From contig JACPOK010000019.1 in assembly GCA_016191525.1 (NCBI GenBank), positions 1 to 64,000 on the forward strand: DNA of 64,000 nucleotides, written 5' to 3'. The position numbers were made by a program, and so were the translations under genes. The notes under the pieces are model-generated. The model worked only from the letters and a program-made list of their open reading frames with translations, was not told the origin of the DNA and searched no databases. This DNA is from Burkholderiales bacterium. GTDB taxonomy: Bacteria > Pseudomonadota > Gammaproteobacteria > Burkholderiales > Burkholderiaceae_C. Shown piece after piece: positions 8,217 to 17,381 of the stretch (within the stretch, counting starts at the first letter, position 1; every line of letters begins with the position of its first letter).

Positions 8217-11200
8217 ATGAGGATGTTCTCGCTGCGGCGCATCCTGGCCGTGAGCTTGGTGCTGCTGGCGGCAGTGCCGGCGCTGCTGGTCGCGTGGATG
8301 ATGGCACGCGGCAGCCTGCGGGCCGCCGAGGAACTCGCCGGCGGCATCCTGTTCAACGTGGCGGCGCGCGTGCAGGCCGGCACCGAAACCCATCTGCGCC
8401 AGGCGCACGACGCGCTCAACGGCCTTCTGCCCGAGCTGTTGAAACCGCGGCAGAAGGAACTGGCGCGCGGGCTGCTGCGCAACCCGGCGGCATTCGAGCC
8501 CATGGCCTTCGCGCTGATCCGCCAGTCGCCGGATGTGCCCAACATATACCTGGGCACCAAGCGGGGCGAATACTTCGGCGTGGAAAGCGCAGAGGGCGGT
8601 GCCATCATGCGCATCCGTGGCGCCGATGGCGGCGGCCGGCGCAGCTTCCTGGCCGGCCAGCCCGGTGACCGGAGCCAGCCGCTGCCTTCGGACATTGCCA
8701 GTTTCGAGCCCCGCACCCGGCGCTGGTACCAGCTGGCTATGGAGGCCAAGGGCCGGGTGTTCTCGCCCGTGCAGCCGGTGCCCGGCAAGCCGCAGCTTTA
8801 TGTCACGCTGTCGCAGCCCGTGTACGACGAGGACGCCGGGGCGGCCGGCGTTTTCGGTGTTGACCTGTACCTGAAGCAACTGGCGGACCTGCTCCAGACC
8901 CAGAGCATCAGCGCCCGCGGCGCGGCCTTCATCGTCGATGAAGCCGGCTTCCTGGTGGCCGGATCGGCCGGCGATGCGCTGTTCCGCGAGGTGGACGGCA
9001 AGCTGGTGAGGCGCAGCCCCAACGACAGCGCCAACGCCGTCATCCGGCAAAGCCACGCCGCGCTGGAAACCGAGCGCGCCAACCGCAGCCAGGATTCGGT
9101 GGCCAACAACACGGCGCTGCGCCGGCTGCCCTTGCCGGGCGACTCGCTGCTGATGGTGCAACGCCCCTTTGGCGAGGCGCTGGGCCTGCGCTGGACGCTG
9201 GTGGTGGCGGCCCCCGAGAGCGACTTCACCGCGGACATCAGGCGGGCGCTGAAGGTCTCGCTGGCCACCATGGCGCTGCTGATCCTGCTGGGGACGGGCA
9301 TCGCATTCGCTGTCGCGCACGGTATCGGCCGGCGCTTGCGCCGCCTCAGCCTGGCAGCCGAGCAGCTGGGGCGTGGCGAGGTGCCGGTCATCGATCGGGG
9401 CACACGCATCGTGGAGGTCAACCAGTTGTCGCGCGTGCTGCACGACAGCGCCGAGCAGCTGCAGGCCTACCGCGAACAGGTCAAATCCGACGCCGACGCA
9501 TTGCGTGAAGCCAACGAGACGCTGGAAGCGCGGGTCGAGCGGCGCACTTCCGAACTGGCGGCGTCACGCGAAGAGGCGCTGGGCGCGGCGCGAGCGAAGG
9601 CCGCCTTCCTCGCCACCATGAGCCACGAGATCCGCACCCCGCTGAACGGCGTGGTGGGGATGAGCACGCTGCTGGCCGAAACGCCGCTGGACGCGGAGCA
9701 GCGCGATTACCTGCAGACCATCCGCCTTTCCAGCGACCAGCTGCTGTCGGTCATCAACGACATCCTGGATTTTTCCAAGATCGAGTCGGGCAAGCTGGAG
9801 CTGGAGATCGAACCGGTCAGCGTGCGCGGCGCGGTGGAAGAGGCCTGCGACATCGCCGCGCCCCGCGCCCGCGAGAAGGGGCTGGAGCTGATCATCGATG
9901 TGCCCGAAGACGGCGCCGGCGCACCGCCCGCGGCCATCAAGGGTGATGTGACGCGGTTGCGCCAGGTGTTGATCAACTTGATCAACAACGCGGTGAAGTT
10001 CACGCCCTCGGGCGAGATTGCCGTGCACGTGAAGCAGCTGAAGGCCGATGACGGGCAGGGCCGCCGCGTGCTGGAGTTCCGGGTGACGGACAGCGGCATC
10101 GGCATCCCCGCCGAACGCGTTGGCTCGCTGTTCCAGGCCTTCACACAGGTGGATGCGTCCACCACGCGCAAGTACGGCGGCAGCGGGCTGGGCCTGGCCA
10201 TCTGCAAGCGGCTGGTGGAGCTGATGGGCGGCGAACTGGGGGTGGAAAGTGAGCTGGGCAAGGGTTCCACCTTCTGGTTCACGATGGCGGCGCCGGCGAC
10301 AGAGCTGGCGGCCTCGTTCAGCCCTGCGGACGCCGGCATGCTCAAGGCGATCCGCGCGCTGGTGGTGGATGACAACGCCACCAATGTGCGCATCCTGACC
10401 CGGCAGCTCCAGTTGTGGGGCCTGGAAGTGGCGGCGGCCGACTCGGGCCTGCAGGCGCTCGAGTGGATGAGCAAGGCGGCCGCGCCGCCCGACGTGATCA
10501 TCACGGACATGCACATGCCGGAAATGGATGGCCTGGCGTTCGCGCGGCAGGTCAAGGCCCTGCCCCAAGGCAAGGCACTGCCCATCATCCTTTTGAGCTC
10601 GGGCTTCATGCCCGCGGCCGATGACAGCGCGCAGCTTTTCAGGGCACGGCTGCTCAAGCCGGCGCGGCAGAACCAGCTGTTCGAGACCATCCTGCGCTGC
10701 ATCTCGCCCGACACGGGCGACCGGGGCAAGGCGCCTTCGCTGGTGATGGACGTCAAGAAGAACGTCACCGTGCTGGTCGCGGACGATAACGCGGTGAACC
10801 TGAAAGTGGCCTGCGCCATGCTGATGAAGCTGGGCTACGACATCCGCACCGCCACGGACGGCCGCGAGGCGGTGGAGGCGGTGGCCCACGCGGCCGCGAA
10901 CGGCCTGCGCCTGGGCGCCATCCTCATGGACGTGAACATGCCCGACGTCGACGGGCTGCAGGCGACACGGCAGATCCAGTCGGCCTGGGGCGCGCAAGCG
11001 CCGCCTATCATCGCCCTGACGGCGGCCGCCTCCGCCGAAGACCGCGCGCGCTGTGAAGAAGCGGGCATGAACGACTACCTGACCAAGCCGCTGCAGGTCT
11101 CGGCGCTGGCCCAGGCCCTGGACCGCTGGATCGGCGATGCCGCTGCCGCGTCTCCCGTTGCTCCCGCGGCCGCCGCGCCAGAGGCGGCACCGGCTGTCCC

Positions 11201-11543
11201 GCCCGCGCTCATGAGCTTTGCCCGCCTGGAGGAATTCAGGGAATTCGATGACGAAGAGCTGACCATGACGCGCGAGGTGATCGGCCTTTTCACCGTGGAC
11301 GCCCCGCTGCGGCTGGACGCCATGGACAAGGCCCTTGCCGGGCTGGATCCGCTGGCCCTGGCCACCGCTGCCCATGCGCTCAAGGGCTCGGCCGGCAATA
11401 TCGGCGCCACGGCCATGCAGCAGGCCGCCGCCGGGCTGGAAGCCGACGCCCGGGCCGGGCTGCCGCCGGACGCGGCCTCGCGCCTGGCGGATTTGCGCGC
11501 CACATGGGAAAAAACCCGCACAGCCCTTGCCAGCTGGCCGTAG
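8217..11543 (+). CDS. Hybrid sensor histidine kinase (Cache-HAMP-HisKA-HATPase-REC-REC-HPt)
   Basis: An 1108-residue membrane kinase. A transmembrane helix at about residues 6-28 is followed by a long periplasmic region (about 30-345) with the double-Cache pattern, a second helix (about 346-368), HAMP, a coiled coil, HisKA with SHEIRTPLNG (His470), HATPase (N-box INNAVKF, G-boxes GSGLGLAI), two receiver domains (ITDMHMPEMDG and LMDVNMPDVDG) and a C-terminal HPt domain (His1053 in AHALKGSAG). It can run a full internal phosphorelay and pass phosphate to another receiver, most simply the neighbouring receiver-cyclase protein. A small hairpin follows the stop codon. Confidence 0.93.
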   Translation: MRMFSLRRILAVSLVLLAAVPALLVAWMMARGSLRAAEELAGGILFNVAARVQAGTETHLRQAHDALNGLLPELLKPRQKELARGLLRNPAAFEPMAFALIRQSPDVPNIYLGTKRGEYFGVESAEGGAIMRIRGADGGGRRSFLAGQPGDRSQPLPSDIASFEPRTRRWYQLAMEAKGRVFSPVQPVPGKPQLYVTLSQPVYDEDAGAAGVFGVDLYLKQLADLLQTQSISARGAAFIVDEAGFLVAGSAGDALFREVDGKLVRRSPNDSANAVIRQSHAALETERANRSQDSVANNTALRRLPLPGDSLLMVQRPFGEALGLRWTLVVAAPESDFTADIRRALKVSLATMALLILLGTGIAFAVAHGIGRRLRRLSLAAEQLGRGEVPVIDRGTRIVEVNQLSRVLHDSAEQLQAYREQVKSDADALREANETLEARVERRTSELAASREEALGAARAKAAFLATMSHEIRTPLNGVVGMSTLLAETPLDAEQRDYLQTIRLSSDQLLSVINDILDFSKIESGKLELEIEPVSVRGAVEEACDIAAPRAREKGLELIIDVPEDGAGAPPAAIKGDVTRLRQVLINLINNAVKFTPSGEIAVHVKQLKADDGQGRRVLEFRVTDSGIGIPAERVGSLFQAFTQVDASTTRKYGGSGLGLAICKRLVELMGGELGVESELGKGSTFWFTMAAPATELAASFSPADAGMLKAIRALVVDDNATNVRILTRQLQLWGLEVAAADSGLQALEWMSKAAAPPDVIITDMHMPEMDGLAFARQVKALPQGKALPIILLSSGFMPAADDSAQLFRARLLKPARQNQLFETILRCISPDTGDRGKAPSLVMDVKKNVTVLVADDNAVNLKVACAMLMKLGYDIRTATDGREAVEAVAHAAANGLRLGAILMDVNMPDVDGLQATRQIQSAWGAQAPPIIALTAAASAEDRARCEEAGMNDYLTKPLQVSALAQALDRWIGDAAAASPVAPAAAAPEAAPAVPPALMSFARLEEFREFDDEELTMTREVIGLFTVDAPLRLDAMDKALAGLDPLALATAAHALKGSAGNIGATAMQQAAAGLEADARAGLPPDAASRLADLRATWEKTRTALASWP

Positions 11544-11546
11544 GTC

Positions 11547-11565
11547 GCTAGCATTTCGATAGCGG
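11547..11565 (+). repeat. Short hairpin resembling one end of the palindromic repeat
   Basis: The bases after the kinase stop codon pair CGCTA with TAGCG around a 9-base loop. Read in reverse (GCTATCGAAA, then TAGCGA) they resemble the terminal part of the palindromic repeat copy at 32034-32054. It could be a leftover end of that repeat or a weak terminator. There is no T-tract. Confidence 0.35.
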
Positions 11566-11670
11566 TCAGTTTGGTGAATTTGTCACAGGAATCTGTGGGC
11601 ATATTCACCACCCGGCCGGAGCCGCCGCTCCTACCCTTGCCCCCACGAATAACAAGTTGGGGGTGGTGGC

Positions 11671-12330
11671 ATGGATTCAATCGTCGATGAAAGCGCAACC
11701 GGCAGCATCGTCCTGGGCGACACCAAGGGCGGCCTGGGGTTCGGCCTGGCCCAACTGATGGATGAACTGGCCTACGGCGTGCTGGTCACCAGCCTGGAAG
11801 GCCAATTGCTGCACGCCAACCAGGCGGCGCGCCACGAGCTGGGCCGCCGGCGCCTGCTGGCCAGCCGCGACAACCTGCTGCACGCCTGCGCGCCCGATGA
11901 CGCAAAAATACTGCAGGAGGCACTGGCCAAGGTGGGCGAGGGCAAGCGCAGCCTGATCACCCTGGGTCCCAAGTCAGCCGCCTCGCTGACGCTGGCCGTC
12001 ATTCCGCTGAAGGCCGAAACGGCCGCCCACCTGCCGCCCCGCGCCGCCTGGGTGTTTGCCCGCGCCTCGGTATGCGAATCGCTGATGCTCTGCTTTTTTG
12101 CCCGCAGCCACGCGCTGACCACCACCGAGGAGCACGTGCTGGGCATCCTGTGCCAGGGCTACTCGGCCCCCGAGATCGCGGCCCAGATGAAGGTGGCTGT
12201 GTCCACGGTGCGCAGCCATGTCCGCAGCCTGTGCGCCAAGACCCGCTCCAGCGGGGTGCGCGAGCTGGTCAACCGGGTGGCGGTGCTGCCCCCGGTGGCC
12301 CCCACGCTGCGGCACGAGCTGATGCACTAG
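11671..12330 (+). CDS. LuxR-family transcriptional regulator
   Basis: A 219-residue protein. Residues 28-130 look like a PAS-type sensory domain (LMDELAYGVLVTSLEGQLLHANQAA), and the C-terminal 70 residues form a LuxR-type helix-turn-helix (LTTTEEHVLGILCQGYSAPEIAAQMKV, then STVRSHVRSLCAKT). There is no receiver domain. The HTH recognition helix is intact. It lies between the hybrid kinase and a Crp/Fnr regulator, all in one direction, but 127 bases separate it from the kinase, so it may have its own promoter. Targets cannot be named. Confidence 0.88.
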   Translation: MDSIVDESATGSIVLGDTKGGLGFGLAQLMDELAYGVLVTSLEGQLLHANQAARHELGRRRLLASRDNLLHACAPDDAKILQEALAKVGEGKRSLITLGPKSAASLTLAVIPLKAETAAHLPPRAAWVFARASVCESLMLCFFARSHALTTTEEHVLGILCQGYSAPEIAAQMKVAVSTVRSHVRSLCAKTRSSGVRELVNRVAVLPPVAPTLRHELMH

Positions 12331-12399
12331 GCCCCGCTCCCGGCCCGCATTGGGCATTCCACCGCGCCATGCTAGAGTCGCTGGCGATTGGGGAAACAA

Positions 12400-13059
12400 A
12401 TGCCTGTGCCGAGCCTATCCGCCTCCCACGAGCGGCTGATCGCCGCGCTGAACCCGGCGCTGCGAGCGCTGGCGCTGCGCGGCGTATTGCGCAACTACAA
12501 GAAAAACAGCGTCATCATCAACGAAGGCGAGCTGGGCGAATCGCTGTTCGTCCTGCTGCAGGGCAAGGTCAAGGTCTTCGCCACCGACGAAAACGGCCGC
12601 GAGATCACCTACGGCACCATCGATTCCGGCGACTACTTCGGCGAAATGTCGCTGGACGGCGGGCCCCGCTCCGCCTCCGTCATCACCCTGGATTCAGCCG
12701 TCTGCTCGGTAATCGGCCGCGCCGCCGTGCGCGACCACCTGGCCGAAGAGCCCGAGTTCGCGCTCGACCTGGTCGCCCAGGTTATCCGCCGCGCCCGCTC
12801 GGCCACCGAAACGGCGCGCCAGATGGCATTGCTGGATGTGTATGGCCGTGTGATTGCCGCGCTGGAAAGCGCCGAAGGCCCCGGCAAGCCGGACGCCCCC
12901 GTCATGCTGCAGCAGATCACCCACCAGGCCATCGCCAGCCGCGTGGGCGCCTCGCGCGAAATGGTCAGCCGCCTGCTGAAGGACCTGGAAAAAGGTGGCT
13001 ATATCGAGCTGGGGGTCAAGAAGATCACCTTGCTGAAGAAGTTGCCGGCGCGCTGGTGA
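12400..13059 (+). CDS. Crp/Fnr-family regulator with cyclic-nucleotide-type cassette
   Basis: A 219-residue regulator. The N-terminal cupin-like domain contains FGEMSLDGGPRSASV near residue 81; the Glu, Arg and Ser of the phosphate-binding cassette known to contact cAMP in CRP are all there. There are no Cys residues suited to an Fnr iron-sulfur cluster. The C-terminal winged helix reads THQAIASRVGASREMVSRLL. The ATG at 12400 is preferred over the in-frame TTG at 12388 because GGGGAAA stands just before it. The M4 protease gene begins seven bases after its stop. Binding of cAMP or another nucleotide is inferred from the cassette. Confidence 0.9.
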   Translation: MPVPSLSASHERLIAALNPALRALALRGVLRNYKKNSVIINEGELGESLFVLLQGKVKVFATDENGREITYGTIDSGDYFGEMSLDGGPRSASVITLDSAVCSVIGRAAVRDHLAEEPEFALDLVAQVIRRARSATETARQMALLDVYGRVIAALESAEGPGKPDAPVMLQQITHQAIASRVGASREMVSRLLKDLEKGGYIELGVKKITLLKKLPARW

Positions 13060-13066
13060 GCCCGCG

Positions 13067-14125
13067 ATGAGAGCACGCTACGGCTGCGTCTGCTTCGCCG
13101 TACCCAAAAAGCTGATTCAGCACCTGGCCGACCGCAGCGGCGACGAAGGCCACAAGCAGATGCTGCAGGCGCAGATCACGCAGTCGGCAGCCATGCGTGG
13201 AACGCGCGCCTCAAAAACGGTGGCCGGAGTCGCAACCAACGCCGGTGCCAAGCCGTTGCAGCGCTCGGTGTTCGACGCGGCCGGCCAGACTTTCCTGCCC
13301 GGAAAACTGCTGCGTGACGAGGACGACCCGGCGGGGCGGGACAAGGATGCCAACGAGGCCTATGACAACCTGGGCATCGCGCTGCAGTTTTTCTCCAGCG
13401 TGATGGGCCGCAATTCGGTGGACAACAAGGGCATGCGTGTCGATGCCTCGGTGCATTACGGCTTCCATTTCGCCAACGCCATGTGGACGGGCGAGCAGAT
13501 GGTGGTGGGTGACGGCGATGGCCGCGCCGTGAAGAATCTTTCCGGCTCGCTAGGCATCCTTGCCCACGAGTTCTGCCATGGTGTGAGCCAGCACCTTGTG
13601 CCTGGTGGCCTGGGTGTCGTGCAGGTAGCGGGCATGCCCCCGGCACTGAAAGGCGAGGCAGGTGCGCTGAACGAATCGTTCTCCGACGTGTTCGCCAGCA
13701 TGATCAAGCAATGGCATGCCGGCCAGGACGTCAAGGCGGCCGACTGGCTGCTGGGCGAGGATATCTTCACGCCGCGCGAAGGCCGTGCCGTGCGCTCGCT
13801 TAAGGAACCCGGCAACACGAAACTGACATGGCGCGAAGATGACCAGATCAGGGACTACCGGCAGTACAAAGCCACCGACGACGCGCACAGGGGGTCAGGC
13901 ATCCCGAACTACGCGTTCTATACGGCGGCCGCGGAACTGGAAGGCAAGTCCTGGGAGACGCTGGGCCAGGTTTGGCTCAAAGGCTTCGACCAGCTGCGCG
14001 CCCGCTCCACCTTCCTGGACGCGGCCCACGCCACCCTGAACGTTGCAGCCACGCTACACGGCAAGGGTTCCGGAACCCACAACGCGGTCAAGGCGGGCTG
14101 GAAAAAGGTCAACGTCTTGGCCTGA
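13067..14125 (+). CDS. M4-family (thermolysin/protealysin-like) metalloprotease
   Basis: A 352-residue zinc protease. The zinc motif is HEFCH (His167 to His171), the third ligand lies in GALNESFSD (Glu203), and the catalytic His lies in DAHRGSGIPNYAFY near residue 274. It has no signal peptide; the N-terminal 55 residues are short and polar, as in protealysin-type enzymes that stay in the cytoplasm or leave by unknown routes. Protealysin operons often carry the inhibitor emfourin next to the protease, but no such small gene is seen here. It begins seven bases after the Crp/Fnr gene and is probably cotranscribed. Confidence 0.9.
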   Translation: MRARYGCVCFAVPKKLIQHLADRSGDEGHKQMLQAQITQSAAMRGTRASKTVAGVATNAGAKPLQRSVFDAAGQTFLPGKLLRDEDDPAGRDKDANEAYDNLGIALQFFSSVMGRNSVDNKGMRVDASVHYGFHFANAMWTGEQMVVGDGDGRAVKNLSGSLGILAHEFCHGVSQHLVPGGLGVVQVAGMPPALKGEAGALNESFSDVFASMIKQWHAGQDVKAADWLLGEDIFTPREGRAVRSLKEPGNTKLTWREDDQIRDYRQYKATDDAHRGSGIPNYAFYTAAAELEGKSWETLGQVWLKGFDQLRARSTFLDAAHATLNVAATLHGKGSGTHNAVKAGWKKVNVLA

Positions 14126-14150
14126 AACGTGGGCGGCGTACCATTCGGGG

Positions 14151-17100
14151 ATGGAATGCCAGTCCTGTCACACGGCAAACCCCGAATCCAACAGATTCTG
14201 CGAAGGTTGCGGCGCCGCACTGATGCAAAAGTGCGCTGGCTGCGGCTTTGACTGCGGGCCCAATGCGAAGTTTTGCGGAGGCTGCGGCGCATCGCTGGCG
14301 CGCCTGACGACATCGTCAGCCATTGCCGCACGGCCAGCGCCGATAGCCGCTTCCCCGTCGTCAGGCTGGGGCGAACTCAAGCAGGCCACCGTTCTCTTCG
14401 CGGATATCGTCAGTTCCACTGAACAGATCGCGCAGCTCGGGCCGGAAGAGGCGATGGATCGGCTGCAGCCGGCGGTGATGCTGATGTGCGAGGCGATCGA
14501 GCGTTTTGGTGGGACGGTGATGCGCACGTTGGGCGATGGCGTTATGGCTCTGTTCGGTGCACCCAAGGCACTGGAAGGCCACGCACGCTTGGCGTGTGAG
14601 GCGGCGCTGCACATGCGTTCAGCTTTCGGGAGCAATGAGCAAGGCTTGGGTATCCGCGTCGGCCTGCATTCCGGCTTGGTCGCATCAGATCCCTATGCTG
14701 CCGACGGTTCGAAGGGCGGAGGAGCCCACGGAGTGACCATCCATCTGGCGAGCCGTGTAGCAGCACTGGCGGCGCCAGGAGAAATCGCGCTGACCGCAGA
14801 CTGCCGTGCCCTGGTTAGTGAAGACGTGATGACCCGATCACTGGGCCTGCCATCCCTTAAGGGCATACCGGTTGCAATCGAGATTTTTGCTCTGAATGGT
14901 TTCCATCAGGAAGCGGCAAGCCCTCATTTTCACGAGGCCAAGCTGACGCCTTTTCGCGGGCGTGAAATCGAATTGAGCCTTCTTCAAGAGCGGCAATTCG
15001 CGGCCGAAAAAGGACAAGGTCAGGTTATCGGCATATCGGGTGCGCCTGGTACGGGAAAGAGCCGGTTGTGCTACGAATTTTCAAAATGGTGCCGCGACCG
15101 GCGAGTCCCTGTACTGAACATTCGCGCTCAACTTTACGGCCACGCCACGCCTCTCCAGCCGGCGCTCGAACTGCTTCGTACCTTCATTTTTGAAATTTCG
15201 GCAAGCATAGACGCTGCAGCGGCGAGGGTGCGTGTGGCGGACCGCCTTGCCGGGGCCGGGGACTTCTCGTCCGCAGATCACGGTCTTATCTTTGAGTTTC
15301 TCGGAGTAGCCAGCCAAGAGCCTTTCGTGTCTCAACTCAATCCTAAGGCGAGGCGAGCGCGACTGCTACAGATAGTCAAGCAACTTTTTGCGAAAGCGGC
15401 CGCACGCCATGTGATATTGATCGTCGAGGATCTGCACTGGCTTGATGAAGCAAGCGAAGAATTTGTATCGGTTTTGATTGATGCGGCGGCGGGTTCCAGA
15501 GTCCTTCTGATCCTCAACTACCGGTCTTCGTATCTGCTTCCGTGGGCGCAGGTTCCGCACTTCCGGCAAATGGATCTCGCAGAGCTGAGTGCGGAAGAGA
15601 CCCAAGCCATGGTTCAGGAATTGGTGAGCAGCCGCCGTGAGCTGAGCGAAATTTACAAGCTGATTGCCCGAAGGAGCGGTGGTAATCCGTTTTTCGCAGA
15701 AGAACTGGTCAGATCTCTTGCGGAAAGCGGAGCCTTGGCGGGCGACGCAACCTCGCCCAAACGCGAGATTAGCTCCATCGACCAAGCATTGCCATCCACG
15801 GTTCAAGCAGTCATCGGCGCCCGCATCGATCGCTTGAGCGAAGAGGAAAAATCGCTCCTGCACACTTGCGCGATTGTAGGAAAGGAAGTGCCCGTCGCGG
15901 TCCTGGCGAAGGTCGCGACCACTTCGCCGCACGAAATGGACCGACTGCTGGAACGGCTTTGCAGAGCCGAGCTGATCCAGCCTCAGCCGAACGAAGGCGG
16001 TCGGCGCTTTGCATTTCGGCATCCGTTGATCCAGGAAGTCGCGTACGGAACGCAGCTGAAGGCGCGCCGAAACTCGATTCACGCGCTTGTCGCCAGCGCG
16101 ATGGTCGATTTCTACAGCGAGCGGTTGGATGAGTATTCAGCTCTAATTGCGCACCACTATGGAGCGGCTGGCCGATGGGTGCTTGCGGCGACCTATGAGG
16201 CAACTGCCGCGCAATGGATCGGCGCGACAGATTCGGCGCAAGCGATCAAGCATTGGCATCGCGTCCGCGACTGGTTGAATGAAGACAGTGTTCCCACAAG
16301 CGAAGGCAGCCGGCTTCGCGTCATGGCTAACAGCAAGATTTCGTGGCTCGGATGGAGGCAAGGCCTGACGATTAAAGAGGTGCAGCCTTTCATCGACGAA
16401 GCACTTGCGTTGGCCGGGAAAGTCGATGCCCGGCTGACTCAACTGTTGTTGATGGTGGAAGGCCGGATTTTGCAGGCGTGCGGCCATACCGCCGACCACT
16501 ACGTTGAGCGTGTAATTCGAGCTCTTTCACTGCTTCGGCCTGAACTCGATCAAGGCCGTTCCGTGACGCTAAATGCGGCTTTGAGCCAGGCATACGGCTG
16601 GGCGGGACTACTGGATAAGGCGCTTGCGGCCAACGATACAGCCTTGTCCGACATTCAACACGTCGACAAGTTTGATCTGGAATTCATTGGCTTCAGCATT
16701 GAGGAGTGGGTACTCGCGATGCGAGGTAGATTGCTCACGCGCTTGGGACGTTTTGATGAGGCGCATCACTGCCTCGATAAGCTGGTAGAGATGGGCGCGT
16801 CTTCGTTTGATCCTGTCATCGTCCAGATGCCGCACTACGCTTACATTGAGCTGGCATGGCACCGCAACGACCTTGCGCTGGCGAATGTGCACTTGGCCAA
16901 GGCGACGGAAATCGCTCAACGCCACGAAACGCCATATCTTCGCGTGTTCGCGCTAAGCGGGAAGGGGCTTGTCGCTTCGCTTCAGGAAGATTTCCAGGCT
17001 GAGGCCAAGGCATTGGGTGAGGCGCTTTCTCTTGTACGCAACGCAAATGTTGCGATGGAGTTTGAAACGGAAATCCTCGCCAATCTTGCGGACAGCCACC

Positions 17101-17381
17101 GAAAGGCTGGTGATTTGGAACTCGCACTGGCGGTCAGCAAGGAGACCGTGAGGCTATCGAGGCAGCGCGGCAACCGGCTTCCCGAATGCCGGGCGACGAT
17201 AACGTGGGCGACCATCCTTTCCGCAGATCCGCGGATGGGAGCGAAAGGAGAGGCGGACAAGCTGTTCGCCGAGGCCCATGCGCTAGTGAGGAGCACCGGT
17301 GCTCAAAGTTACCAAAAGCCGCTCTTGGCATCGCGTCCAGCAGATGCCAACGTGAAGGCTATGCTCGTACGAGCAATGTAA
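14151..17381 (+). CDS. Zinc-ribbon / class III cyclase / AAA ATPase / TPR-like protein
   Basis: A 1076-residue protein. Residues 1-45 form a double zinc ribbon (CQSCHTANPESNRFCEGCG and a second CxxC pair). A class III adenylate/guanylate cyclase domain follows with both metal Asp residues (Asp85 in FADIV, Asp129 in LGDGVMALFG). The transition-state segment reads VTIHLASRV, with His where Asn is usual. An AAA/STAND-type ATPase begins near residue 290 (Walker A GAPGTGKSR, Walker B LIVEDLHWLDEA), and the C-terminal half is helical and TPR-like. Such proteins are thought to be cytoplasmic signal integrators. The ATG at 14151 is chosen because it starts the first zinc ribbon directly. Codon use is less GC-rich than upstream. 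Its 3' end overlaps the convergent methyltransferase gene by 23 bases. Confidence 0.88.
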   Translation: MECQSCHTANPESNRFCEGCGAALMQKCAGCGFDCGPNAKFCGGCGASLARLTTSSAIAARPAPIAASPSSGWGELKQATVLFADIVSSTEQIAQLGPEEAMDRLQPAVMLMCEAIERFGGTVMRTLGDGVMALFGAPKALEGHARLACEAALHMRSAFGSNEQGLGIRVGLHSGLVASDPYAADGSKGGGAHGVTIHLASRVAALAAPGEIALTADCRALVSEDVMTRSLGLPSLKGIPVAIEIFALNGFHQEAASPHFHEAKLTPFRGREIELSLLQERQFAAEKGQGQVIGISGAPGTGKSRLCYEFSKWCRDRRVPVLNIRAQLYGHATPLQPALELLRTFIFEISASIDAAAARVRVADRLAGAGDFSSADHGLIFEFLGVASQEPFVSQLNPKARRARLLQIVKQLFAKAAARHVILIVEDLHWLDEASEEFVSVLIDAAAGSRVLLILNYRSSYLLPWAQVPHFRQMDLAELSAEETQAMVQELVSSRRELSEIYKLIARRSGGNPFFAEELVRSLAESGALAGDATSPKREISSIDQALPSTVQAVIGARIDRLSEEEKSLLHTCAIVGKEVPVAVLAKVATTSPHEMDRLLERLCRAELIQPQPNEGGRRFAFRHPLIQEVAYGTQLKARRNSIHALVASAMVDFYSERLDEYSALIAHHYGAAGRWVLAATYEATAAQWIGATDSAQAIKHWHRVRDWLNEDSVPTSEGSRLRVMANSKISWLGWRQGLTIKEVQPFIDEALALAGKVDARLTQLLLMVEGRILQACGHTADHYVERVIRALSLLRPELDQGRSVTLNAALSQAYGWAGLLDKALAANDTALSDIQHVDKFDLEFIGFSIEEWVLAMRGRLLTRLGRFDEAHHCLDKLVEMGASSFDPVIVQMPHYAYIELAWHRNDLALANVHLAKATEIAQRHETPYLRVFALSGKGLVASLQEDFQAEAKALGEALSLVRNANVAMEFETEILANLADSHRKAGDLELALAVSKETVRLSRQRGNRLPECRATITWATILSADPRMGAKGEADKLFAEAHALVRSTGAQSYQKPLLASRPADANVKAMLVRAM

